44,390 bases of DNA. Origin: Sideroxydans sp. (GTDB lineage: Bacteria > Pseudomonadota > Gammaproteobacteria > Burkholderiales > Gallionellaceae). A model generated the notes under the pieces. That model saw only the letters and a list, made by a program, of their open reading frames with translations. It made no database searches and was not told the origin of the DNA. The stretch covers positions 1 to 44,390 of the forward strand of contig DAIDAJ010000020.1 of the NCBI GenBank assembly GCA_027310665.1, written 5' to 3'. The position numbers and the translations under genes were made by a program. Shown here one piece after another: positions 16,080 through 23,701 of the stretch (position 1 is its first letter; every line of letters starts with the position of its first letter).

Positions 16080-16424
16080 TTAAGGTTTCTTCAGCGTCAA
16101 CGCATCGCCCTGAAAAACGATCCCGTCCCAGCCGGTCTTGATGAAATTGCGGATGTTCTGGTGGTCGGTGCCTTGCGGGTGCTTGAGCACATCGTCGCGG
16201 TAATAGGCGCCGAAGCAATGCAGGGTCTGCTGCGGTGACAGCTTGTGCAGCCTGGCGAAGGAAAAGACCTTGCAGGAGCCGTTGTTCTGTCCGGCTTCAT
16301 TTTGCAGTTCGCCATTGCGGAACGCGGTGGGGGTGAAATCGTAATTCGCATCGATCGCCGCGATCGTGTCGTTGAAGGTGATGGTATCGGGCGCGGTCGC
16401 CACGGTCTGCAGGAATTGTTTCAT
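16080..16424 (-). CDS. HopJ type III effector family protein
   Basis: 114 residues covering the whole HopJ family domain. Landmarks: IAAIDANYDFTPTAFRNGEL, NEAGQNNGSCKVFSFARLHK, HCFGAYYRDDVLKHPQGTDH and NIRNFIKTGWDGIVF. Despite the name, members are common in non-pathogenic environmental proteobacteria and are probably cytosolic housekeeping proteins of unknown role; nothing here suggests a secretion system. The gene is single and divergent from yjbQ. Confidence 0.9.
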   Translation of the reverse strand: MKQFLQTVATAPDTITFNDTIAAIDANYDFTPTAFRNGELQNEAGQNNGSCKVFSFARLHKLSPQQTLHCFGAYYRDDVLKHPQGTDHQNIRNFIKTGWDGIVFQGDALTLKKP

Positions 16425-16543
16425 GTCGGATAGGCGGAAGTAATGAGTAAAAGGTGAACGTATATTCTATTGGGAGTATACCGTCATGTGCCACGTTCTT
16501 CGTCGTTCCGGCCCCGCTTTCGGGCAGGTCATCCGAAGTTTGA

Positions 16544-16549
16544 GATAAT
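16544..16549 (+). promoter_or_regulatory. Possible -10 element upstream of yjbQ
   Basis: GATAAT within GAGATAATGCAACGG, 33 bases before the ATG. The region 17 bases upstream has no good -35. Weak call. Confidence 0.25.
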
Positions 16550-16581
16550 GCAACGGTCTCAAATCCGGACGCTCGATCACC

Positions 16582-17004
16582 ATGTGGCTACAAAGAGAGA
16601 TACAACTGAAACCGAAGCCGCGCGGCTTTCATCTGGTCACCGACGAGGTGCTGCGCGAACTGCCCGAGCTGCGTAATGTCAGGATCGGCCTGATGAACGT
16701 CTTCATCCTGCACACCTCCGCATCGCTGACCATCAACGAGAACGCCGACCCCACGGTGCGTCAGGATTTCGAGAGCTACTTCAACCGCGCGGTGCCGGAG
16801 GACGAACCTTATTACCGGCACCAGGACGAGGGCTCTGACGACCTGCCCGCGCATATCAAGTCCAGCTTGCTGGGCAGCAGCCTGAATATCCCGGTCAGCG
16901 ACGGGCGGCTAAAACTGGGGACATGGCAAGGGATATACCTGTGCGAACACAGGAACCACGGCGGCAGTCGGAGTATCATAGCCACTGTGCAAGGCGATAC
17001 ATAG
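16582..17004 (+). CDS. yjbQ: YjbQ/UPF0047 family protein
   Basis: 140 residues, the full family length. Conserved blocks: [45 protein letters not shown] and [12 protein letters not shown], including the His and Asp residues that form the putative metal site. The family is called secondary thiamine-phosphate synthase because members can weakly replace ThiE; the physiological role is not settled. ATG 16582 is preceded by no clear ribosome-binding site. It is divergent from the HopJ gene. Confidence 0.92.
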   Translation: MWLQREIQLKPKPRGFHLVTDEVLRELPELRNVRIGLMNVFILHTSASLTINENADPTVRQDFESYFNRAVPEDEPYYRHQDEGSDDLPAHIKSSLLGSSLNIPVSDGRLKLGTWQGIYLCEHRNHGGSRSIIATVQGDT

Positions 17005-17025
17005 CGCACAAATCTACTGCGCGAA

Positions 17026-17122
17026 CCGGTATCGGGGGCGCGCGGTGCGCGGCATCCGGGGCCATGTAGTGGCATACTTTAGTACACTCCGGTGCCTGTG
17101 CGCCGGGCTTCCCCAATACCGG
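17026..17122. repeat. Spaced inverted repeat before the thioredoxin/HEAT gene
   Basis: CCGGTATCGGGG (17026-17037) and CCCCAATACCGG (17111-17122) are inverted copies with one mismatch, 73 bases apart, in the gap between yjbQ and the thioredoxin/HEAT gene. They could close a structured leader or be a decayed repeat element. The bases between contain no recognisable ORF. Confidence 0.35.
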
Positions 17123-17181
17123 CCCGCTCGTTACGATTTCTGACGCCATGTATAGCGTGCAATTCAAACGAAGGGTCAACC

Positions 17182-17835
17182 ATGTCTCCTACACCCCCAG
17201 ATGCCCTGCTTTTCATCACTCCGGTCTGCACACATTGCCCTTCCGTGTTGCAGGCGCTGAGCGAACTGGTGAAGCAGTCGCAGGTTGGAAAACTGACGGT
17301 AGTGAATATCGCGGCGCATCCCGAGCAGGCTGCGGAATACGACGTGCGCGGCGCCCCGTGGTTGCGCCTGGGCTCTTTCACGCTCACCGGCGCGCAGAGC
17401 ATGGCCGAACTCAGGCAATGGGCCGAGTGGGCGAGCGGGGACGAGGGGACGGCGCATTACGTCGAGCACCTGCTGAAAGAAGGCGGGTACAAGCAGGCTG
17501 TGGCATTCATCGCAGGGGATACGCTGCGCCTGAAGCCGCTGCTCGCCATCGTTGCCAATCCAGAAGCCAATATCTCGGTGCGTCTCGGTGTCAGCGCACT
17601 GCTGGAAGCCTACGCCAACATGCCTGAACTGCAGGCGCTGTTGCCGCCGCTGGCCGAGCTGACTTTCCATTTCGATCACCGCGTGCGCGCCGATGCGTGC
17701 TATCTGCTCGGCCTTACCGGCAGCGCGGCCGCACGGCCTTATGTCGAGGCCTGCATCAGGGATGCCCACGAGGAAGTGCAGGAGATCGCCGAGGAAGCGA
17801 TGGAAAAGCTGGCGAAGAAACTCCCGAAATCGTGA
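17182..17835 (+). CDS. Thioredoxin-like protein with C-terminal HEAT-type repeats
   Basis: 217 residues from ATG 17182, which has GAAGGG a few bases upstream. Residues 1-80 are a short thioredoxin/glutaredoxin-like fold with a CTHC redox motif (C16, C19: ITPVCTHCPSVLQALSEL) and a cis-Pro candidate in VRGAPWLRLGSF. Residues ~105-217 are paired helices of HEAT type (SVRLGVSALLEAYANM; HRVRADACYLLGLTGSAAAR; EEVQEIAEEAMEKLAKKL). It is probably a thiol-disulfide protein with a partner-binding scaffold; the partner is unknown. The next gene, 32 bp on, encodes a Cys-rich protein that could be a substrate or partner (inference). Confidence 0.8.
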   Translation: MSPTPPDALLFITPVCTHCPSVLQALSELVKQSQVGKLTVVNIAAHPEQAAEYDVRGAPWLRLGSFTLTGAQSMAELRQWAEWASGDEGTAHYVEHLLKEGGYKQAVAFIAGDTLRLKPLLAIVANPEANISVRLGVSALLEAYANMPELQALLPPLAELTFHFDHRVRADACYLLGLTGSAAARPYVEACIRDAHEEVQEIAEEAMEKLAKKLPKS

Positions 17836-17867
17836 TGCAGACCCTGAACCGGGGATGACCAAGACTC

Positions 17868-18302
17868 ATGGATGAGACGGCCTTTCGACAGAAGCTATCC
17901 GAGGCGATCGTGCGGCCTTGTACGTTCGGGAAGTCAGTGCTGACACGCTGCGTTGGATGCGAGCACTCGGACCGGGTTCAGATCGCCGAGCGGGAGGCAG
18001 TCACCTGCCGGAACGTGGCCAGCCTCGCACGATGTACGGCATTGCACGGCCATCTGCGGCATAGCTTTACCTTTGCGCTGGGTAAGGTGCATGACGATGA
18101 CGTTCTGTCGCACGCGCAGGAAATGCGCGTTCAATGCGGCGGACTGAAGGGGTTGCAGTACGTCCTGAATGACAACGCCGAGGTGGACAATGTGGACGCG
18201 CTGCTGGAAAACGCGGTCCGGATGTGGGGTGACCTGGCGGAGATTCCCTATTCGCAGGTCGTTCATGCCGCGGCGCTATGCTACAAGGGCCGGCATGGCT
18301 GA
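17868..18302 (+). CDS. Cys-rich hypothetical protein
   Basis: 144 residues. Eight Cys are present, with the spacing C-x9-C-x2-C (CTFGKSVLTRCVGCEHSD) then AVTCRNVASLARC, and three later (VQCGG, LCYKG). Such clustering suggests zinc or Fe-S binding, or thiol chemistry. No signal peptide is seen, so it is probably cytosolic. The family is not recognised. It starts 32 bases after the thioredoxin/HEAT gene on the same strand, probably in one operon, which supports a redox link (inference). The ribosome-binding site is weak. Confidence 0.6.
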   Translation: MDETAFRQKLSEAIVRPCTFGKSVLTRCVGCEHSDRVQIAEREAVTCRNVASLARCTALHGHLRHSFTFALGKVHDDDVLSHAQEMRVQCGGLKGLQYVLNDNAEVDNVDALLENAVRMWGDLAEIPYSQVVHAAALCYKGRHG

Positions 18303-18348
18303 TTCTTGCGTGCGTCTGATCAGCAAGATTTGAAGGAAGCGCAAATTT

Positions 18349-18414
18349 AAAAAAGGCCAGCTTCGTTCTCGTTTCCGGCAGAGGTTTCCTGCCGGAACGA
18401 TTACGGGGCTGGCC
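18349..18414 (-). terminator. Branched rho-independent terminator for the 45-aa gene
   Basis: On the minus strand GGCCAGC (18408-18414) pairs with GCTGGCC (18355-18361) and is followed by TTTTTT. Inside this stem a second hairpin, TTCCGGCAG/CTGCCGGAA, is nested. It ends about 37 bases after the stop codon of the small gene at 18451. Confidence 0.75.
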
Positions 18415-18450
18415 CTTCAGGGTCGTTCGCCAACGACCGGACTTCGGCGA

Positions 18451-18588
18451 TCAATGCGTAGTGACGGGAGTGATCAGAGGCTGGGTATCCTGGCTATGCT
18501 TCTTCGCGTGTTTCGCCATCCTCTTTTCCTTTGGTGTGAGCAAAGGTTTCTTTTTGACGTCTCTGCTGGAATGATGGGTCTTGGGCAT
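18451..18588 (-). CDS. Small basic protein (45 aa)
   Basis: MPKTHHSSRDVKKKPLLT is followed by PKEKRMAKHAKKHSQDT and a short tail ending VTTH. There are many Lys, Arg and His residues, suggesting nucleic-acid or ribosome binding, but no known family was recognised. The start has a textbook AAGGAG seven bases upstream, and the stop is followed by a strong terminator, so the transcription unit is complete. It is divergent from the SQR-like gene. Confidence comes from the signals around it rather than from homology. Confidence 0.7.
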   Translation of the reverse strand: MPKTHHSSRDVKKKPLLTPKEKRMAKHAKKHSQDTQPLITPVTTH

Positions 18589-18667
18589 GATTCGACTCCT
18601 TATAGTGGTTAAGGAAGAAACTGCATTTTTATCCTACTCCTATGTTTCGGCGTTGTCTGGATAATGG

Positions 18668-18697
18668 TTGATTATTAGAATACGCTTATATTATGAT
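18668..18697 (+). promoter_or_regulatory. Putative promoter in the 388-base gap before the SQR-like gene
   Basis: TTGATT (18668-18673) and TATGAT (18692-18697) are spaced by 18 bases. If used, the transcript would carry a ~275-base leader before the ATG at 18977. The rest of the gap 18589-18976 shows no gene on either strand apart from the promoter region of the divergent small gene. Confidence 0.35.
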
Positions 18698-18976
18698 GTT
18701 CCCCGCATCAGAAACAAGGCATCAGCGCGGTGGGTCTGCGGACAGGTTTTTTTGTTGATCATCCTCTGGATAAAACAATCACGGTTGGGGCTATTGCCAG
18801 GCAGTTCGGCTGTCCGGGCATCGGTCCGGGTTTTTCAGCGGCCGCAGTGAATGTGATCCGGCGCCGGATCGGGTGAGCAGCACGATTCCGGGTTCCCTGA
18901 CCCAAACACAACATCATCAGGTCACAGATTCAAGAAGCAGCTGGTTTGAATCTGGAGCATTGCAGAAGGAGAGAAA

Positions 18977-20434
18977 ATGTCGCGAATCGTAATTTTGGGC
19001 GCGGGTATAGCCGGACATACCGCCGCCAGATACCTCAACAAATGGGTAGGGAAGGAACACGAGATCGTCGTGGTGTCGCCCAATGCGAAATGGAACTGGA
19101 TACCCTCCAACATCTGGGTGGGCGTGGGCCAGATGACGGAGAAAGACGTCACTTTTGACCTCGCCGAGCTGTACGCGAAAACCAATGTGGATTTCCGCCA
19201 GGCCAAGGCGCTGTCGATTCATCCGGAAGGCAATGCGGAAAACGCCAAGCCGTTCGTCACCGTCGAGTACACGCACCCGTCCAAGGCCGGGGTTGCGGAA
19301 GACATCGCTTACGATTTCCTGGTGAACGCCACCGGGCCGAAGCTGAACTTCGGCGCCACCGAAGGCCTGGGCCCCGATCACGGCCACACTGTTTCCGTTT
19401 GCACGGTCGGCCATGCGCAGGAAGCCAACCATAAGCTGCAGGCCTGCATCGACGCGATGCGCAAGGGCGAACGCAAGACCATCGTGATCGGCACGGGACA
19501 CGGTATGTGTACCTGCCAAGGCGCCGCGTTCGAGTACATCTACAACGTGGACCATGTGTTGCGCGAGGCTGGCGTTCGCGACAAGGCGCGCATCGTCTGG
19601 CTCAGCAACGAATACGAACTGGGCGACTTCGGCATGGGCGGCGTGCATATCAAGCGCGGCGGATACATCACCAACGGCAAGACCTTCGCGGAATCGCTGA
19701 TGGTCGAGCGCGGCATCGAATGGATCACCCGCGCGCACGTGAAGAAAGTCGAAGCCGGCAAGATCCATTACGAGATCCTGGACGGTACGTTCCATGAACT
19801 GGAATTCGACTTCTCCATGCTGATCCCCCCGTTTGCAGGTGTCGGGCTGAAGGCGTTCGACAAGGCAGGAGCCGATATCACCAGCCAGCTGTTTGCGCCC
19901 AACGGTTTCATGAAGGTGGATGCCGACTACACGCAGCGTCCGTTCATGGAGTGGAGCGCCAAGGATTGGCCCAGGACCTACCAGACGCCGTCGTATCGCA
20001 ATATCTTCGCCGTCGGTATCGCGTTTGCGACGCCGCATTTGATCAGCAAGCCCATGCAGAGCGCCAACGGCACGCCGATCAACCCGACCGCACCCAGGAC
20101 CGGTATGCCTTCCGCGGCCATGGCAAAAGCCGTCGCCATGAGTATCCGCGACATGCTGAACGGTGCCGAGAAGCCGACCCACACCGCTTCGATGGCCGAA
20201 ATGGGCGCGGCATGCGTCGCCTCCACCGGATCGCACATCTTCAAGGGAACCGCGGCGGCCATGACCGTATTCCCGGTCGTGCCGGACTACGAGAAATATC
20301 CTGAGTTCGGCCGCGACATCGACCTGACCTTCGGCGAGATCGGCCTGGCAGGCCACTGGATGAAGTACCTGCTGCACCACGCCTTCATCTATCAAGCCAA
20401 GCTGCGTCCGGGCTGGTCGTTGATACCGGATTGA
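18977..20434 (+). CDS. Sulfide:quinone oxidoreductase-like flavoprotein
   Basis: 485 residues; strong AAGGAGAG before ATG 18977. The N-terminal FAD site is VILGAGIAGHTAARYL, followed by WNWIPSNIWVGVGQ and VNATGPKLNFG as in SQR. Three Cys positions match the catalytic Cys of characterised SQRs: C142 in VCTVGHA, C178/C180 in GHGMCTCQGA and C413 in GAACVAS. SQR oxidises sulfide to polysulfide and passes electrons to quinone at the membrane. The CxC at the second site is unusual, and the protein is longer than the ~430-residue type I enzymes, so the SQR type and the real substrate are uncertain. A 53-residue gene follows at 28 bp and probably shares the transcript. Confidence 0.8.
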   Translation: MSRIVILGAGIAGHTAARYLNKWVGKEHEIVVVSPNAKWNWIPSNIWVGVGQMTEKDVTFDLAELYAKTNVDFRQAKALSIHPEGNAENAKPFVTVEYTHPSKAGVAEDIAYDFLVNATGPKLNFGATEGLGPDHGHTVSVCTVGHAQEANHKLQACIDAMRKGERKTIVIGTGHGMCTCQGAAFEYIYNVDHVLREAGVRDKARIVWLSNEYELGDFGMGGVHIKRGGYITNGKTFAESLMVERGIEWITRAHVKKVEAGKIHYEILDGTFHELEFDFSMLIPPFAGVGLKAFDKAGADITSQLFAPNGFMKVDADYTQRPFMEWSAKDWPRTYQTPSYRNIFAVGIAFATPHLISKPMQSANGTPINPTAPRTGMPSAAMAKAVAMSIRDMLNGAEKPTHTASMAEMGAACVASTGSHIFKGTAAAMTVFPVVPDYEKYPEFGRDIDLTFGEIGLAGHWMKYLLHHAFIYQAKLRPGWSLIPD

Positions 20435-20462
20435 TCAACCAGACATTTACAAGGAACCGAAC

Positions 20463-20624
20463 ATGGGCAACGTCACCAACAGAGAACCGTACCAACAGGC
20501 TTACTATCCGCCGGCGCCAACCGGGCTCACCCGCTTCATGCGGACGTGCCTGGTCTGGCAGCTTTACCGCTTTGTGGCCATCAACATCAAGATGCTCAAG
20601 CTGATCGCCAAATCGCATCACTGA
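20463..20624 (+). CDS. Small protein (53 aa) coupled to the SQR-like gene
   Basis: The ATG at 20463 has AAGGA at good spacing. The protein starts MGNVTNREPYQQAYYPPAPTG and continues with an amphipathic helix rich in aromatic and basic residues (FMRTCLVWQLYRFVAINIKM, then LKLIAKSHH). The helix could dock on the membrane, as the quinone reductase must. It lies 28 bases after the SQR-like gene and before the shared terminator, so it is probably an accessory or anchoring subunit (inference). No known family was recognised. Confidence 0.7.
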   Translation: MGNVTNREPYQQAYYPPAPTGLTRFMRTCLVWQLYRFVAINIKMLKLIAKSHH

Positions 20625-20652
20625 AGATCGGCGCGACATTCTCCAAGACTGT

Positions 20653-20686
20653 AAGGAAAAAGCCCGGCATGCCGGGCTTTTTCCTT
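20653..20686. terminator. Bidirectional terminator after the SQR-like operon
   Basis: A perfect 17-bp palindrome: AAGGAAAAAGCCCGGC and its complement ending in TTTTTCC. It can terminate both the SQR-like operon (+) and the converging exonuclease gene (-). Confidence 0.9.
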
Positions 20687-20688
20687 GA

Positions 20689-21321
20689 TCAACCGGGCCC
20701 CGCGTTGCGGCCCATGATGGGCAAGTCTTCGCGGGGCAGGTCGAGTGCCTCCAGCACCTTGAGCGCCGCGTAGGCGTCATTTGCCGCATAGAGCATCTGT
20801 TGCGGGGTGAGTCGAGGTTGCGACCAATTGGAGGTCGTGGCCTTCTTCGACTTGGCAAAGCGCTGGTTGAAGACCAGCCCCACTGCAGTACGGACGCCGA
20901 TCTCCTTCTGGTAGCCGTTCATGCGAAATACCGTATTCAGGTCTACCACCCCGCCAAACCTGACGCCCAGCTTCGCAAAGATCTGCCCGCTATCCGATCT
21001 AAGGCCGAAGCCCACCTTGATGACCTGCTCCGATTGCAGCAATTCGACCAGGAACGGCAGCCCCTCTGCCTGATGTACCTGAAACAGGTAAGCCTTGTCG
21101 TGCAGCGCAAACTGCACAACGTGCGGCCCTTCACTCACATCGCCCGTGACAAACGTCGGCCTGGATTCGGTATCGAACCCAACGATGCCGGCAGCCTTGA
21201 TCGCGGCCGCGGCCGCGGCGAACTCTTCGCTATTGGCCGGTACATGGATGCGTTCCAGCGCTAGACCGGCAAATGGCTCCAGCAGGGCAATCTCGGGCTT
21301 GGTTGGGGCAGCTTTATTCAT
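20689..21321 (-). CDS. RNase D-like 3'-5' exonuclease (DEDDy)
   Basis: 210 residues from ATG 21321; a TTG 21 bases further upstream is also in frame but less likely. The DEDDy residues are visible: D50 and E52 in VGFDTES, D110 in GLRSDSGQIF, and Y178/D182 in YAANDAYAAL. These bind two metal ions for 3' hydrolysis of RNA or DNA. Only the exonuclease domain is present, with no HRDC domain, unlike full RNase D. The stop codon lies next to the shared terminator. Confidence 0.85.
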   Translation of the reverse strand: MNKAAPTKPEIALLEPFAGLALERIHVPANSEEFAAAAAAIKAAGIVGFDTESRPTFVTGDVSEGPHVVQFALHDKAYLFQVHQAEGLPFLVELLQSEQVIKVGFGLRSDSGQIFAKLGVRFGGVVDLNTVFRMNGYQKEIGVRTAVGLVFNQRFAKSKKATTSNWSQPRLTPQQMLYAANDAYAALKVLEALDLPREDLPIMGRNAGPG

Positions 21322-21380
21322 GGGGGGAACCGGGAATTTCAATGAGGGGGCATTCGGCGTTGTCCCTTGCCTGGGCTCTG

Positions 21381-22304
21381 CTAGGGCATTCCGGCGACAT
21401 GGCGGGTCTCATTGAGTTTCGCGAGCCTGGACTTCAGCTCGGGCAAGATCGCCGCGACTGCCTTCTCTCCCTCGAGCACGGCCTTGTTGCGGCCGCTCAC
21501 GTCGGTCGACGGCAAGCCGTATGTGACGGGCCGGATGACGATGTCGGCGCTGGACTGCTCATAGCGATTGATGGTCTGGCCGAAGATGGAAAAGGTCTGC
21601 CACATGATGTCGGTGATCCCCGCCGTGCTTCTGTCCTGCGGACGGTCCGAGATGTCCACGGCGATGACGAAATCGGCCCCCATTGAACGGGCCACGCTTG
21701 CCGGGACCGGCGCGACCAGCCCGCCGTCCACGTAATCCTGGCCGTTGATGGTGGCGGGCTCGAAGAACACCGGCACTGAAGACGAGGCGCGGACCGCCAT
21801 GCCGGTGTTGCCGGAGCGGAATACCACCATCTCACCGGTGCGCAGGTTGGTGGCGACGGCAGCAAAGGTCCTGCCGAGCTTTTCCATCGGCAGGCCATGG
21901 ACGTTCCTGTTGATGTAATTCTCCAGCGCTTGCCCCTTGATGCAGCCCCTCTTGTTGGAGATCACCGTCTCCACCACGCATTGGTACATGCCCGAGCCGT
22001 CGAGTACCTGGTCCTCATTCATGTTCATGGACAGTTCCTGTATCTGGAAGCCGTTGAGTCCGGCCGCATAGAGCGCACCGACGACCGAGCCGGCACTGGT
22101 GCCCACGACGATGTCTGCGGAGATGCCCTGTGCCTCCAGTGCCTTGATCACGCCGATGTGGGCAAAGCCGCGCGCCGCGCCGCCCCCCAATGCGAGGGCG
22201 ATCTTCGCGGGCGGCCGTTCCACGGGCGGCGGTGGCGTCACTTTGGGAGTGGTGCAAGCGGTGGTGATGAGCAGCAACAGGATCGCGAGTGCATTTGTCT
22301 TCAT
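21381..22304 (-). CDS. Patatin-like phospholipase lipoprotein (RssA-like)
   Basis: 307 residues from ATG 22304 (MKTNALAILLLLITTAC, lipid Cys17); the longer frame to 22361 would hide the signal. All catalytic parts are present: oxyanion loop GGGAARGFAHIG (40-51), nucleophile S70 in GTSAG, and D193 in VDGGL forming the Ser-Asp dyad. Members hydrolyse acyl esters of phospholipids. The lipid anchor puts it in the periplasm or outer membrane. Confidence 0.88.
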   Translation of the reverse strand: MKTNALAILLLLITTACTTPKVTPPPPVERPPAKIALALGGGAARGFAHIGVIKALEAQGISADIVVGTSAGSVVGALYAAGLNGFQIQELSMNMNEDQVLDGSGMYQCVVETVISNKRGCIKGQALENYINRNVHGLPMEKLGRTFAAVATNLRTGEMVVFRSGNTGMAVRASSSVPVFFEPATINGQDYVDGGLVAPVPASVARSMGADFVIAVDISDRPQDRSTAGITDIMWQTFSIFGQTINRYEQSSADIVIRPVTYGLPSTDVSGRNKAVLEGEKAVAAILPELKSRLAKLNETRHVAGMP

Positions 22305-22387
22305 GATTTCAGTTCGTGGGTTGTTATATGGCAAAACAAGTGACGACACGGGTTCGAACAAGTTACGTTATGTCCTGCAGCTGCCTC

Positions 22388-22687
22388 TCAGTCCGGAAAG
22401 AATGCCTGCCAGGTGTCTTCAGGGCCGACCAGCAGGCTCAGTCCGTCACGCGAGGGCCTGGCGCACGGATCGGCGTCAACTGTCTTTGCCAATGCAATCG
22501 CGGCGGGCGGGAAGTATGCCTTGAGCTCGCAATGGAGGCGACCTTCCGATTCATGCCGGACGAATATCGCCATTTGGCCCGAGTCGCCGGATATTCCGTA
22601 TGTCGACAGGAAAAGTGCTTCGAGCTGGGCCAATGCTTCACCGGCCAACATGGCGTCACCGAGGTTTTTGGTGAACCATGCGCTCAT
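22388..22687 (-). CDS. Hypothetical protein
   Basis: 99 residues; GGCGGGAA upstream of ATG 22687. The sequence (AQLEALFLSTYGISGDSGQM, AIFVRHESEGRLHCELKAYF) has a convincing alternating pattern for a small alpha/beta fold. It resembles no family I can name. It is on the same strand as the FNR gene upstream, 64 bases away, and may be cotranscribed with it. Confidence 0.6.
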   Translation of the reverse strand: MSAWFTKNLGDAMLAGEALAQLEALFLSTYGISGDSGQMAIFVRHESEGRLHCELKAYFPPAAIALAKTVDADPCARPSRDGLSLLVGPEDTWQAFFPD

Positions 22688-22751
22688 CGTTTTTTCCCGC
22701 CGCGTCGTGCATATCGGTCAGCGGTCTGTACTCGTGGCCTCATGGCGCAAA

Positions 22752-23606
22752 TTAGTAGAGCACTTCAAGCCAGCGGCCCTGCGAAGCGAGTTCGTTGCGC
22801 TTCGCCTGCCACGCCGATGAACTGACGATGCTGGCCATTGCATTGTCGATCATGCCCAGCATCTGCGTCATGCCGGCGATATAGACGCGGCTGTCCGGAC
22901 TGTTCACGATTTCCCAGACCTCGGCGGCGTTCTGCTCGATGGCCTGGTTCAAGGCGATCGGCGCATTAAAGGCGGGGCGCGGGCTCACGGCCTGGAAGGC
23001 CTTGAAAGTCGGCTGGTCGAAATATTGGCCTAGATCGCTGTTGGCATCATTCAGGTAAAGCATCTCCAGGCCGGTACGCGCACCGTGGAACAGGCGAACC
23101 TTGCCTTTCCAGCCGCCGTGCCGTTCGTAGATCATCCGGATCAGCCCCCTGAACGGTGCGATGCCGGTGCCCATGCCGATCATCAGCAGGTTGGCTTCGG
23201 GATTGTTCGGTACGTCGAACGGGTAGCCGACGGGACCGGAAAACTTGATGACGCTTCCGGGCTGCAGGTCGCACAGGTAGTGCGACGCGACGCCACCGTA
23301 CTCCTCGCCGCTGGCTTCATCCAGGTAGTAGCAGCGGCGCACGCAGATCTCGAACTGCGCTCCGGCATCGGACTGGTCCGTGTCGGCGATTGAATAGAGC
23401 CGCGCGTGATAGGGATTGCCGTATTGCCCCGGCGCAAGGACGCGGATGCAGCTGCCCACCTTGCTGTCGAAATAAGGATCGTCCGTCCTGAATACCATCT
23501 GCCTGACTTCTTCGCGCGAAGTTTCCGGCGTGATGCGCTTCGAACTCACGAGTCTTGCCGTATAGATCATCGAGTCGCCGGCACCGTCTGTCACTGGATT
23601 CAACAT
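22752..23606 (-). CDS. Ferredoxin-NADP+ reductase, plant type
   Basis: 284 residues. The start at 23606 is supported by AAGGGGAAAGCG directly upstream. FAD site RLYSIADT (69-76), with a CVRRCYYLD block in the FAD domain; NADP site MGTGIAPFRGLIRM (145-158); and the chain ends in WLEVLY with Tyr284, the stacking Tyr of plastidic FNRs. It moves electrons between NADPH and ferredoxin or flavodoxin. The -EVLY end and the length indicate the plant/cyanobacterial class rather than the bacterial Fpr class. No ferredoxin gene is beside it. Confidence 0.88.
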   Translation of the reverse strand: MLNPVTDGAGDSMIYTARLVSSKRITPETSREEVRQMVFRTDDPYFDSKVGSCIRVLAPGQYGNPYHARLYSIADTDQSDAGAQFEICVRRCYYLDEASGEEYGGVASHYLCDLQPGSVIKFSGPVGYPFDVPNNPEANLLMIGMGTGIAPFRGLIRMIYERHGGWKGKVRLFHGARTGLEMLYLNDANSDLGQYFDQPTFKAFQAVSPRPAFNAPIALNQAIEQNAAEVWEIVNSPDSRVYIAGMTQMLGMIDNAMASIVSSSAWQAKRNELASQGRWLEVLY

Positions 23607-23701
23607 CGCTTTCCCCTTTCATGTGAATGAACATTGCTGGCCGGCATGCGCGATCTGTCTCGCACGCCGGAATGGATCGCCAGCACGAATCCAGCTCCGG
23701 C

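Noticed and set aside
16080..16424. HopJ as sign of a type III secretion system
   Set aside because: The family is widespread in free-living bacteria, and no secretion or chaperone genes are in the window.
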